NCBI RefSeq assembly: GCF_046736075.1
Contig: NZ_CP177163.1
Span: forward strand, 372,001-436,000
Direction of reading: 5' to 3'
Source of the DNA: Stenotrophomonas sp046736075
GTDB taxonomy: Bacteria > Pseudomonadota > Gammaproteobacteria > Xanthomonadales > Xanthomonadaceae
DNA length: 64,000 nt
A program made the position numbers and the translations under genes. Positions 9,394 to 16,918 of this stretch are shown in pieces (positions within the stretch are counted from its first letter, which is position 1; each line of letters begins with the position of its first letter). A model generated the notes under the pieces. That model made no database searches and was not told where the DNA came from. It saw only the letters and a list, made by a program, of their open reading frames with translations.

Positions 9394-9472
9394 GGTGGCT
9401 TCCCTTCAAGGTGGAGGCCGCCATGATTGCCAGCGGCTCCGAGGCTGACAAACGACATGATTTGACCGTCAA

Positions 9473-9487
9473 GTTAGAAAACCTAAC
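9473..9487. promoter_or_regulatory. candidate LysR operator between divergent genes
   Basis: GTTAG-AAAAC-CTAAC is a perfect 15-base interrupted palindrome. It contains the T-N11-A core used by LysR-type regulators (TTAG...CTAA). It lies in the 132-base gap between the metallo-beta-lactamase operon (start 9393) and the LysR gene (start 9526), 39 bases before the latter. Binding is inferred from position and symmetry. Confidence 0.6.
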
Positions 9488-9525
9488 CTGATATGATCGG
9501 TCATCGGTGGTGGTTGGAGCCCTGG

Positions 9526-10467
9526 ATGAAACCGCGTCACGCCCCTCCTCTCAACGCCTTGCGCGCGTTCGAAACCGCTGCACGCTGTCTTAGCTTCCAG
9601 AAGGCGGCGGCCCAGCTGTTCGTCACGCCGGCGGCCGTCAGTCACCAGGTCAAGCGACTGGAAGACCATCTGGGCACCACATTGTTCGAACGCGGCCATC
9701 GGACCGTGACGCTCACCCCGGAGGGCGCGGCCCTCGCGGCCTCGCTGAGCGGGATCTTCGGGATGCTGGACCTCGCTCTGGACCGCGCCTCATCTGCAGC
9801 CACCGCCGAGCTGCGCGTCAGCACGCTGGAGTCCTTTGCCGCCAAATGGCTGGCCCCGCGGCTGCACCGCTTTCATGCCCGCCACCCCGACATCCAGGTG
9901 CGGATTGTCACCTCCGACCAGCTGGCGGATGTCGGCCGCGACGGTGTCGATATCGCAGTGCGTTACGGCCCTGGAACAGGTTCCGGCGGTGACGCCGATC
10001 CGCTGATGGACGCGCCGGTGTTCCCCGTCTGCGCGCCGGGCACGGTACGGATGGACGGCCGACCGCTGGCCTCCCCAGCCGACCTCGCGCACGTCACCCT
10101 GATCCACGACCAGAGCGCTGAGGGCCGGCCGGGCGTACCCGACTGGGCCGCCTGGCTGGCATTCGCCGGCGTATCAACCGAGCGGGCGGACGTCGGCCCT
10201 GTCTATCCCAGTATCTACCTCGCCCAGGAAGCGGCCATCCACGGGCACGGGGTGGCATTGGGCGTCGGGCCCCTGGTGGAAGACGACCTGCGCCAGGGAC
10301 GGTTGATCCGGCCATTCCAGGCGCAGCTGCCGAATGCATATGCGTTCTGGACGATCCGTCCGGCAGCGGGCCGGAAAGAAGAGGCGACAGATGCGTTTCA
10401 TCGGTGGCTGGAGGTGGAAAGTGGTGCTTCTCAGACCCTTCGCCGGTTTTCAACGGCGGTGCCTTGA
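9526..10467 (+). CDS. LysR-family transcriptional regulator (GcvA-like)
   Basis: The 313-residue protein starts at the ATG at 9526, with GGAG 6 bases upstream; the in-frame ATG at 9493 would fall next to the operator. The N-terminus PPLNALRAFETAARCLSFQKAAAQLFVTPAAVSHQ (about 7-41) is a classic GcvA/AmpR-type winged helix-turn-helix, followed by a co-inducer domain. It is divergent from the metallo-beta-lactamase operon and probably controls it. The last 11 codons (QTLRRFSTAVP) are read from DNA that matches a tRNA-Ser gene, so the natural C-terminus may have been replaced. Confidence 0.9.
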   Translation: MKPRHAPPLNALRAFETAARCLSFQKAAAQLFVTPAAVSHQVKRLEDHLGTTLFERGHRTVTLTPEGAALAASLSGIFGMLDLALDRASSAATAELRVSTLESFAAKWLAPRLHRFHARHPDIQVRIVTSDQLADVGRDGVDIAVRYGPGTGSGGDADPLMDAPVFPVCAPGTVRMDGRPLASPADLAHVTLIHDQSAEGRPGVPDWAAWLAFAGVSTERADVGPVYPSIYLAQEAAIHGHGVALGVGPLVEDDLRQGRLIRPFQAQLPNAYAFWTIRPAAGRKEEATDAFHRWLEVESGASQTLRRFSTAVP

Positions 10468-10483
10468 ACCGCCTCGCGCCCAT
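10434..10483 (-). pseudogene. decayed partial tRNA-Ser copy
   Basis: Positions 10434-10453 are identical over 20 bases to 14673-14692 inside tRNA-Ser(TGA). The likeness continues with few differences through the D arm and the ATGG near the 5' end (about 33 of the first 38 bases match). The T arm and 3' end are missing. The anticodon stem is mispaired, so it is not a working tRNA. It forms the 3' end of the LysR gene. Confidence 0.7.
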
Positions 10484-10515
10484 TGGCTGAACCAACGCCG
10501 GTGACCGGCCCGGCA

Positions 10516-10532
10516 GTAAGTTCCGTGTAAGT
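10516..10532 (+). promoter_or_regulatory. direct repeat, possible response-regulator site
   Basis: GTAAGT occurs twice with an 11-base period (10516-10521 and 10527-10532), 45 bases before the MipA-like gene. Six-base half sites about one helical turn apart are typical for OmpR/PhoB-type regulators, and such a regulator is encoded just downstream (11404). Function is inference. Confidence 0.45.
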
Positions 10533-10576
10533 CCAGCCAGCCAAAGCTCAGCGCGCCTCCCCACGACACTCCGCGC

Positions 10577-11377
10577 ATGCTCAAGTCTGTGTTCGCCCTT
10601 TCGCTGCTTGTTCCCACCACTGCCCTGGCCCAGGGCATGTCCAGCAGCGCCGACCTGCTCGCCGATGCCAAGAATGACCGCTGGTCAGTGGGCGTGGCCG
10701 TCGCCATCCGCGACAGCCCCTACGTGGGCGAAGGCACGCGTGTCCGCCCGCTGCCACTGGTCACCTACGACGGCGACCGTTTCTTCTGGCGCGGCATTTC
10801 CGGCGGCGTCCACCTTGTACAGCGCAACGCCTTCTCGCTGGACGCGGTGCTGGCAGGTCGCTTCGATGGGTTTGATATCCGCGATCTGTCCCGGGCGGGC
10901 CTCGCCCGCAATGGCCTGGATGCCAGCACCCTGGAAGACCGGGACGACGCGCTGGATGCCGGGCTGGCCGCCAGCTGGCGCGGAGACGCCGGTGAACTGA
11001 AGGTCACCGCCCTTGCCGACATCACCAACGCCAGCGGCGGGTATGGGTTTGCCGTGGATTACGCTTATGCACTGCAGTGGGGCCGCACCACCGTGGTGCC
11101 TGGCGCGGGGGTTCATTGGATGTCCAGCGACCTGGCCAACTACTACTACGGCACCCTGGATGAAGAAGTCCGTCGGGGCGCCCCGCGCTATCAGCCCGGC
11201 TCGGCGGTGGTACCGCAGGTGAGCATCGGCTTCTCCCGCCCCGTGGGCGCGAAATGGCGCGTGCTCGGCGGCGTCGACTACAAGTTCCTGCCCAGCGAAC
11301 TGACCAACAGCCCGCTCCTCGAGCCAGACACGAACGGGTCGGCCGGAGTGCGCCTGGGCATTTCGCGGCGCTTCTGA
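10577..11377 (+). CDS. MipA/OmpV-family outer-membrane protein
   Basis: The 266-residue protein has a Sec signal peptide ending at TALAQ (residue about 19). The mature part is a series of amphipathic beta strands ending in Phe (GISRRF), as expected of an outer-membrane barrel. The features RDSPYVGEG, LPLVTYDGDRFFWRG and a late NYYYGT element fit the MipA/OmpV (scaffolding/porin-like) family. It lies 26 bases before a two-component system, in the arrangement seen where the regulator responds to envelope or cation stress. Confidence 0.88.
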   Translation: MLKSVFALSLLVPTTALAQGMSSSADLLADAKNDRWSVGVAVAIRDSPYVGEGTRVRPLPLVTYDGDRFFWRGISGGVHLVQRNAFSLDAVLAGRFDGFDIRDLSRAGLARNGLDASTLEDRDDALDAGLAASWRGDAGELKVTALADITNASGGYGFAVDYAYALQWGRTTVVPGAGVHWMSSDLANYYYGTLDEEVRRGAPRYQPGSAVVPQVSIGFSRPVGAKWRVLGGVDYKFLPSELTNSPLLEPDTNGSAGVRLGISRRF

Positions 11378-11403
11378 TCATCCATACTTGACGCTGCGCA
11401 CTC

Positions 11404-12120
11404 ATGGCCCCGTCCTTGCCCAATCCGGCCGTTTCCAATCGAATCGCCCTGGTGGAGGACCACCCTCGCCTGGCCACGCTGGTCGAGCGGGGCCTGGGTG
11501 CAGCCGGGATCGCCGTGGATACCTTTGCAACCCTCGAGGCAGCGTGGCACGGCCTGCTTCGCCTGCCCTACGCGCTGGCGATCGTGGATCGCGGCCTGCC
11601 TGACGGCGATGGCCTGACGCTGATCAGGCGGTTGCGCGCCGCCGACAACCAGCTGCCGTGCCTGATGCTCACCGCCAAGGATGCGCTGCATGATCGCGTG
11701 GCGGGTCTTGACGCAGGGGCCGACGACTACCTGCCCAAGCCGTTCGCCATCGAGGAGCTCACCGCGCGCGTGCGGGCCCTGATGCGCCGTCCCGTGGCGT
11801 ACCGTGAGCCCCAGCTTGCCTACCATGACCTGCAGGTTCTGCCGGAGCGGGGCTGCATGCGGCACCAGGCCGAACAGGTCAGCCTGGCGCCCGCAGAGCT
11901 GCAGCTCATCATCCTGCTGGTGCGGTCCGCCGGCCAGATCGTGCGGCGATCCGCACTGGAGGCGGCGGCCTGGGGCGTGTCAGAGGCGGTTACGCCCAAT
12001 GCCCTGGACGTGGCATTGCACCGGCTGCGGAAGAAACTGGGCGCGATCGATGCTCCGCTGACCATTGTCAATGTCCGCAATCTGGGCTTCTCCCTGCTAC
12101 GTCCCGATGCCGCTGCGTAG
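11404..12120 (+). CDS. OmpR-family response regulator
   Basis: The protein has 238 residues. The receiver domain (about 13-125) has the acidic pair in LVEDHP, the phospho-acceptor Asp in AIVDRGLPDG and the Lys in DDYLPKPF. The C-terminal winged helix (about 140-232) carries the expected LHRLRKKL recognition-helix region and a NVRNLGF wing. The stop overlaps the histidine kinase start by 14 bases, so the two are co-translated. The likely target is the adjacent MipA-like gene. Confidence 0.95.
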   Translation: MAPSLPNPAVSNRIALVEDHPRLATLVERGLGAAGIAVDTFATLEAAWHGLLRLPYALAIVDRGLPDGDGLTLIRRLRAADNQLPCLMLTAKDALHDRVAGLDAGADDYLPKPFAIEELTARVRALMRRPVAYREPQLAYHDLQVLPERGCMRHQAEQVSLAPAELQLIILLVRSAGQIVRRSALEAAAWGVSEAVTPNALDVALHRLRKKLGAIDAPLTIVNVRNLGFSLLRPDAAA

Positions 12121-13480
12121 CCTTGCCGGCCGCCTTATGACCGGCACCATGCTGGCGATGCTGGTCACGGCCATCGCCGCCGGCCTGGTGATGCTGGCCA
12201 TGACCTCCGCCCGGCAGCCCGACCGTCTGCTTCGCGCCGAAGTGCAGGAAGAACTTGAGCACCTCACCGAAGGCCTGCGCACCGATGCAGCAGGAAACCT
12301 GGAGGTGGTGCTGAAGCCACAGAACGCCACCTACGATGCAATGACCAAGGACTCGGCCTACGTCCTCGCCGATGCTGCGGGCAACACGGTGCTGCAAAGC
12401 TCGCCCGGTCCCGCGCTGGATGCACTCAAGGCGCTGCCGTCCGGCGTGGACGGCATGACCGTGACGAGCAATGGCATTGCCACGCGCCTTTACGTCATGG
12501 AAGCGCCCGTGAACCACCGCGGCCAGCAGTACACCGCGCGCGTGGCGCGCAGCGAACGACTGGTGGAAACGCTCAGCGAATATGCCGGCAGGCTCTACCT
12601 GCGGGCGGCCGTGGTAACGCTGGTATTGGCGCTGCTCACCTTCACCATCGCGGTGTACTGGACCATCCGACGCATGATCCGCCCGCTGCGCGAGGCCTCG
12701 GCAGTGGCCGCGCAGGTGGGTCCACGGAACCTCGGCACGCGACTTCGCACGGAGAACCTGCCCACGGAAGTGATTCCGTTGATCGACGCCTTCAACGCCG
12801 CGCTGGCCCGCCTGGAGAACGGCTTCCGCGTGCAACAGGAATTCCTGGCATCGGCGGCACACGAACTGAAGACGCCGTTGTCGCTGTTGACAGCGGAGAT
12901 TGAACTGAGTGGCGCAACCAACAGGGACGTGCTGCTGCAGGACGCCAGGCACATGGCGCGGCAGATTCATCAGCTGCTGCACCTTGCGGAGGTGAGCGAG
13001 GCGCACAACTACAGCTTCGAGCCGGTTCGCCTTGCACAGATCATCCAGGACGCGGTCGACTACCTCATCCGCGTATCCGGGCAACGCGCAGTGCGCGTCG
13101 ACGTGCACGATCAGGTCGGCAACGTGCCTCTGCTGGCAGATGCGTCGGCGGTGTTCGTGCTGGCCAAGAACCTGGTTGAGAACGCCATCCATCATGCGCC
13201 CGCAGGCGGCCAGGTGCGCATTGACGTGTTCCCCGGCGGCTTCTGCGTACAGGACGATGGTCCCGGCGTGGCACCCGCTCACCAGCCACTGCTGTTCAAG
13301 CGCTTCTGGCGCGCCAATCCGAAGGACATTACCGGCGCAGGGCTGGGCCTGGCAATCTGCATGGAGATCTGCACGTCGCACGGGTGGCGCCTTCGCTATG
13401 AAGCCGCGCACGACGGGGGCGCGCGCTTTGTTGTGGAGACGAGCGCGGCTGCGGCGTCCCCGAAAGGCCGCGCGGGTTGA
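12107..13480 (+). CDS. sensor histidine kinase
   Basis: The 457-residue protein starts at the ATG at 12107 (MPLRSLAGR), ahead of the first membrane helix; the longer in-frame start at 12065 adds residues unlike the family. It has TM1 at about 10-32, a periplasmic sensor loop of about 130 residues, TM2 at about 163-187, HAMP, a dimerisation domain with phospho-His in AAHELKTPLS, and a catalytic domain with NLVENAIHHAP (N box), DDGPGV (G1) and GAGLGLAI (G2). It is the partner of the overlapping response regulator. Confidence 0.94.
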   Translation: MPLRSLAGRLMTGTMLAMLVTAIAAGLVMLAMTSARQPDRLLRAEVQEELEHLTEGLRTDAAGNLEVVLKPQNATYDAMTKDSAYVLADAAGNTVLQSSPGPALDALKALPSGVDGMTVTSNGIATRLYVMEAPVNHRGQQYTARVARSERLVETLSEYAGRLYLRAAVVTLVLALLTFTIAVYWTIRRMIRPLREASAVAAQVGPRNLGTRLRTENLPTEVIPLIDAFNAALARLENGFRVQQEFLASAAHELKTPLSLLTAEIELSGATNRDVLLQDARHMARQIHQLLHLAEVSEAHNYSFEPVRLAQIIQDAVDYLIRVSGQRAVRVDVHDQVGNVPLLADASAVFVLAKNLVENAIHHAPAGGQVRIDVFPGGFCVQDDGPGVAPAHQPLLFKRFWRANPKDITGAGLGLAICMEICTSHGWRLRYEAAHDGGARFVVETSAAAASPKGRAG

Positions 13481-13978
13481 TTCGACTCTCAGTTGCAGGG
13501 TCCGTTTCGCCTTGGGTGCTCGCGTCGTGCCAGGTGTTTCGGGGCAACGGCGCGATCGCGGATGCTGGACCGTGGCCGAACGCGCGTTGATTTCGCCCGT
13601 CAGGCCTGGCTGCTGACAGCAGCCGTTACCAAGCCCACTACGCCGCGAGACGTCATCTCTTGGTCCCCGCACGCTCTGCGATCAGGAGCCTGCTGAGGCG
13701 TGTCAAGCAGAGAGTGAGTGCTGCGGCGGCCGACGCCATGAATGCAGTGAGACGTATGTTGGAGTCCCTGTAGCTCGGCCAAAGCACACGCATGGTGACG
13801 AAACTCAACAGCAAGGCTGCAGGCAGAAAGGGATGGGGAATGTTCTACATCGCGATCTCCTTCGACGGGTCTTTCCATCAAAAGGCGAATCAGCTGGTTG
13901 TCAGCAACTTGACTGCACTCTGCGCGCGCAGTGGTCGTCAGACGCTGACATCTGAGGCTGAAATTGGCCTGATGTATA
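13481..13978. other. gene-poor 498-base gap, lower GC towards the right
   Basis: Short open frames exist on both strands (for example 13792-14019 on plus and 13600-14070 on minus), but none has a convincing ribosome site, domain or coding-like composition. From about 13700 onward the GC content falls below the genome norm. No terminator or clear repeat was seen. Confidence 0.5.
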
Positions 13979-14434
13979 GTGCCCCCACAATTTTCCACGG
14001 ATGCTGCAAGGATGCTTGAATTGATTGGGACCGTGGCTTTGTGCACGGTTGGAATCTGGATCTTGTCCAAGGCTTATGGCTACTATCGATACAGCAAGGA
14101 CCTCAATCTTGCGGAACAATTCGCCCGATGGATGACGGTCTACGCGGGCGTGCAAGGTGCGTTTGGTGAGGCCGAGTCAGCAGATCTTTGGGAAGAAATG
14201 GGCTCATCTCTCTTCGGCAGCGTCACGATGTTGAGAGGTCTGGGTATTCCGCGGCACGACGAGTGGCAGAAACAGTTGCGCGTGCTCGATCTGTGCATTC
14301 GCGAGCGTCTCTGGGTCAAGATGTATGACAGTGACCCCGCGTTGATCCTTGTCGCCGGACGCATCTCAGAAGCTCTCCCGCGTGTTCGAAACCACGTTGA
14401 GAGCGTAGGACGCGCCCGGGTTTCAGGCGCCTGA
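13979..14434 (+). CDS. small protein with N-terminal membrane helix, unknown function
   Basis: The protein has 151 residues if the GTG at 13979 is used, or 140 from the ATG at 14012; neither has a strong ribosome site. One membrane helix (LIGTVALCTVGIWILSK) is followed by a mostly helical cytosolic part (WMTVYAGVQGAFGEAESADLWEEMG...). GC is lower than the neighbours. A strong intrinsic terminator follows directly, which supports a real transcript. It lies just beyond the 3' end of tRNA-Ser, a common place for acquired DNA. I do not recognise the family. Confidence 0.55.
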   Translation: MPPQFSTDAARMLELIGTVALCTVGIWILSKAYGYYRYSKDLNLAEQFARWMTVYAGVQGAFGEAESADLWEEMGSSLFGSVTMLRGLGIPRHDEWQKQLRVLDLCIRERLWVKMYDSDPALILVAGRISEALPRVRNHVESVGRARVSGA

Positions 14435-14437
14435 ATC

Positions 14438-14464
14438 AAAAAACCGCCAAACGGCGGTTTTTTT
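14438..14464 (+). terminator. intrinsic terminator
   Basis: ACCGCC-AAAC-GGCGGT hairpin flanked by an A run on the left and seven or more T on the right. It is placed four bases after the stop of the 13979 gene. Confidence 0.85.
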
Positions 14465-14635
14465 ATTGGCGAGATTGTCATTGGCCTTTGATTTCTGCGA
14501 CAAGGGCCGGCCCATCTGCTCAAACCCGGCATTCGGGTCGCTTGATGCGCACCGGGAGATGTATCCCGATTTGCGCCCCATCTGGCAATCAATCAAATCG
14601 CACAAATAGCAATTGAATCAACATTTTGCGACGAT

Positions 14636-14725
14636 TGGCGGAGAGAGTGGGATTCGAACCCACGGAAGGTTTGACCCTTCGCCGGTTTTCAAGACCGGTG
14701 CCTTAAACCGCTCGGCCATCTCTCC
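14636..14725 (-). tRNA. tRNA-Ser (anticodon TGA), CCA encoded
   Basis: The minus strand reads GGAGAGATGGCCGAGCGG at the 5' end, an anticodon loop CTTGAAA with anticodon TGA, a long variable arm as in class II tRNAs, the T loop GTTCGAATC, an acceptor closing CTCTCC, discriminator G and an encoded CCA at 14638-14636. The tRNA body is 87 bases. It reads UCA-type serine codons. The seryl-tRNA synthetase gene lies about 2.2 kb away. Sequence left of its 3' end is AT-richer. Confidence 0.96.
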
Positions 14726-14806
14726 GTATGTCGCGCGCCGGCCTTGCGCCGGGCGCGTATTCTCGCATGGGCGGCCGGGTTTTCCCAAGGCCGCCCGTGA
14801 TGCGGC

Positions 14807-15799
14807 TCAGCCCGCGTCCACCGCCAGCGCACCCAGCGCGCTGGCCTTGATCTTTTCCTTGGCGCGCTCGCAGGCGCCGCCGCAGTCCAGGCGCGAGGCT
14901 TCGAGCTGGGGCGGCAGGTGCTCGGCGAGGAAGTCGATGAACACGCGCACCGCCGGCAGCAGGCCGCGGCGGGAGGCGAACACGGCGTGGCAGATGCCCT
15001 GCGGCAGCGACCAGTCCGGCAGCACCACCTCCAGCTCGCCATTGCGCACGGCTTCGGCGCACACGGTTTCCGGCAGCATGGTGATGCCGAAGCCGTCCTT
15101 GACCATGCTCTGCAGCAGCGGGAAATCGAAGCCGGCCACGCGCGGCTGCAGGTCCACGCGGCGCACCGCACCTTCCGGGCCGTGCAGCTCCCAGCGCTGG
15201 CGGGCTTCGTCTTCGCTGATGCTCAGGGTGACGTGGTTGGCCAGTTCGTCCGGGTCCTTGGGGCGCCCTGCGCGGTCGAGGTACTTGGGGCTGGCGACCA
15301 GCAGTTCCTGCACCTGGCCGAAGCTGCGCATGACCAGGCTGCCGTCGTCATCCAGGCGCGAACGCACGCGCAGGGCGACGTCGTAGCCTTCGTTGATGAT
15401 GTCCACGCGGCGGTTGCTGATGTTCAGCTGCAGCCGCACTTTCGGGTACTGCGCCAGGAACTTCGGCAGCAGCTTGGGCAGCTGCATCTGCGCCAGCGAC
15501 ACCGGCACGCTGGCGCGCACGACGCCGCGCGGCTCGGCGCTGAGGCGGTCCACCACCTCACGGGCAGCCTGGGCCTCGGCAAGCATGGTCTGGGCATGGC
15601 GATGGACGCTGGTGCCGACGTCGGTGACCGCAAACCGGCGCGTGGAGCGCTGCAGCAGGCGGACGCCCAGGTCGGTTTCCAGCTGGCTGATACGGCGGCT
15701 CAGGCGGGATTTGGGGATGCCCAGCGCGCGTTCGGCCGCGGCAAAGCCCCCGTGGTCCACCACCATCGCGAAGTAGTAGAGATCGTTGAGGTCGTGCAT
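14807..15799 (-). CDS. LysR-family regulator, probable regulator of the azoreductase
   Basis: The 330-residue protein has a winged helix at about 1-60 (MHDLNDLYYFAMVVDHGG ... RALGIPKSRLSRRI) and a substrate domain of the CrgA/DsdC-like aromatic branch. It is divergent from azoR with a 122-base gap, an arrangement common for quinone- or redox-responsive LysR proteins next to azoreductases. The C-terminus has about 25 extra residues (CGGACERAKEKIK...) with two Cys, beyond the usual 300-residue length. Regulation of azoR is inferred from position. Confidence 0.92.
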   Translation of the reverse strand: MHDLNDLYYFAMVVDHGGFAAAERALGIPKSRLSRRISQLETDLGVRLLQRSTRRFAVTDVGTSVHRHAQTMLAEAQAAREVVDRLSAEPRGVVRASVPVSLAQMQLPKLLPKFLAQYPKVRLQLNISNRRVDIINEGYDVALRVRSRLDDDGSLVMRSFGQVQELLVASPKYLDRAGRPKDPDELANHVTLSISEDEARQRWELHGPEGAVRRVDLQPRVAGFDFPLLQSMVKDGFGITMLPETVCAEAVRNGELEVVLPDWSLPQGICHAVFASRRGLLPAVRVFIDFLAEHLPPQLEASRLDCGGACERAKEKIKASALGALAVDAG

Positions 15800-15921
15800 T
15801 CCGAAGTTCCAGATTTAGAACAATACGTGGCATTCAACCACCTTTATCCCAAACTAGCAACAACCTATCGTGTTCTCCGTCGGCGGCGTCTACCGCCTCT
15901 CCCCAGAACAAGGTACATGCC

Positions 15922-16503
15922 ATGAAGCTTCTTCACATCGACGCCAGCGTCCTTGGCGACAACTCCGTCTCCCGCCAGCTGTCGGCCGCCGTGGTCCAGC
16001 AGTGGCGCGACCAGGTGCCGGATCTGGAGGTCAGCTACCGCGACCTCGACGCCCAGCCGGTTGCCCACCTGCGCAGCAGCTCGCTGGCCAAAACCGACGC
16101 GGCCGAAGCGGCCGATGCCGAACAGGTGCTGGAACAGTTCCTGGCCGCTGACGTGGTGGTCATCGGCTCCCCAATGTACAACTTCAGCGTGGCCTCCACC
16201 CTCAAGGCGTGGATCGACCGCCTGGCCGTGGCCGGCCGCACCTTCAAGTACACCGAGAACGGCCCGGTGGGCCTGGCCGGTGGCAAGCGGGTGATCGTGG
16301 CCAGCAGCCGCGGTGGGCTGCACACCGGCGCGCCGACCGACTTCCAGGACCCGTACCTGCGCCAGGTGTTCGCGTTCTTCGGCATCGACAACGTGGAGTT
16401 CGTGCGCGCCGAAGGCATCGCCTACTCGCCGCAGCACCGCACCGATGCGATCGCCGGTGCGCTGGCCGCGCTGCCGCAGCCGCAGGCGCTCGCCGCGGCC
16501 TGA
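15922..16503 (+). CDS. azoR: FMN-dependent NADH-azoreductase / quinone reductase
   Basis: The 193-residue protein has a flavodoxin-like fold. MKLLHIDASVLGDNSVSRQL gives the FMN phosphate loop, PMYNFSVASTLKAWIDR is the hallmark of the AcpD/AzoR family, and SSRGG contacts the flavin. It reduces azo dyes and quinones with NADH in the cytosol and protects against electrophilic quinones. Its length is usual for the family. A strong terminator follows about 90 bases downstream. Confidence 0.95.
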   Translation: MKLLHIDASVLGDNSVSRQLSAAVVQQWRDQVPDLEVSYRDLDAQPVAHLRSSSLAKTDAAEAADAEQVLEQFLAADVVVIGSPMYNFSVASTLKAWIDRLAVAGRTFKYTENGPVGLAGGKRVIVASSRGGLHTGAPTDFQDPYLRQVFAFFGIDNVEFVRAEGIAYSPQHRTDAIAGALAALPQPQALAAA

Positions 16504-16592
16504 GTCGTTCGACCCATCCCGTCCCCTCCCCCTCGTCGTGACGGTGTGGTGCGCGGCAACCGGTTCTCTCTCCCCTGCCGGTTGCTGCGTCT

Positions 16593-16622
16593 GATGGCCC
16601 CTGTTGGGGCCATCTTTTTTTT
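16593..16622 (+). terminator. intrinsic terminator after azoR
   Basis: GATGGCCCC-TGTT-GGGGCCATC is a nine-base perfect stem followed by a run of about nine T, 90 bases past the azoR stop. Confidence 0.9.
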
Positions 16623-16655
16623 TGGTTTTTTTTGGGGGGCGCGCGATGGTAGAGC

Positions 16656-16678
16656 AGCCGGGTAGAACCCGGCTCTAC
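16656..16678 (-). repeat. SMAG (GTAG-terminated REP) element
   Basis: AGCCGGGTAGAACCCGGCTCTAC: the same palindrome as in the 60.7-61.2 kb array, in the inverted orientation and ending in CTAC (GTAG on minus). Flanks are shared with the copy at 61736. It sits 20 bases before the SH3-like gene. Confidence 0.85.
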
Positions 16679-16697
16679 GGGTGATTCCGGGCTGCAG

Positions 16698-16883
16698 GTG
16701 ATCGGGCGCGATGCGCATCAGCGGGCGTTCGCGCGCGAGGATTACTGCGCGCGCGAGCTGGATGTGGATGTCGGCCAGGTGCTGGACGGAGACCGCATCA
16801 TGAATGGCTGGGTGTGGAGCGAGGCGGCCGATGGTCGCGGCTCGGGATGGGTGCCGTTGCGGGTGTTGCGCGAAGGCCCATAA
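16698..16883 (+). CDS. small SH3-like domain protein, possibly a remnant
   Basis: A 61-residue frame starts at a GTG. The stretch from AREDYCARELDV to GWVPLRVLRE has the spacing of a bacterial SH3-like ligand-binding domain (ALYDY-like, GD, GW, GWVP). There is no clear ribosome site. The frame stays open upstream through the SMAG element, so either a complete small protein was placed behind a REP or an older longer gene lost its start. A bidirectional terminator follows the stop. The frame's real expression is uncertain. Confidence 0.5.
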   Translation: MIGRDAHQRAFAREDYCARELDVDVGQVLDGDRIMNGWVWSEAADGRGSGWVPLRVLREGP

Positions 16884-16914
16884 CGAAAAAACCCGCCGGT
16901 TGGCGGGTTTTTCG
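16884..16914. terminator. bidirectional terminator between SH3-like gene and serS
   Basis: CGAAAAA-ACCCGCC-GGTT-GGCGGGT-TTTTCG: symmetric stem with A run and T run on both sides. It serves the plus gene ending at 16883 and serS ending at 16919. Confidence 0.9.
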
Positions 16915-16918
16915 TGGA

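Noticed and set aside
9464..9475. TTGACCGTCAA as an FNR box
   Set aside because: The inner spacing is too short for an FNR site and it overlaps the better LysR palindrome next to it.
12068..13672. 534-residue open frame on the minus strand
   Set aside because: Antisense shadow of the histidine kinase gene; composition is not protein-like and no start signal is seen.
13600..14070. 156-residue open frame on minus and the 75-residue frame at 13792 on plus
   Set aside because: No ribosome site, no domain and odd composition; they overlap each other and the 13979 gene. The stretch was left as a gap.
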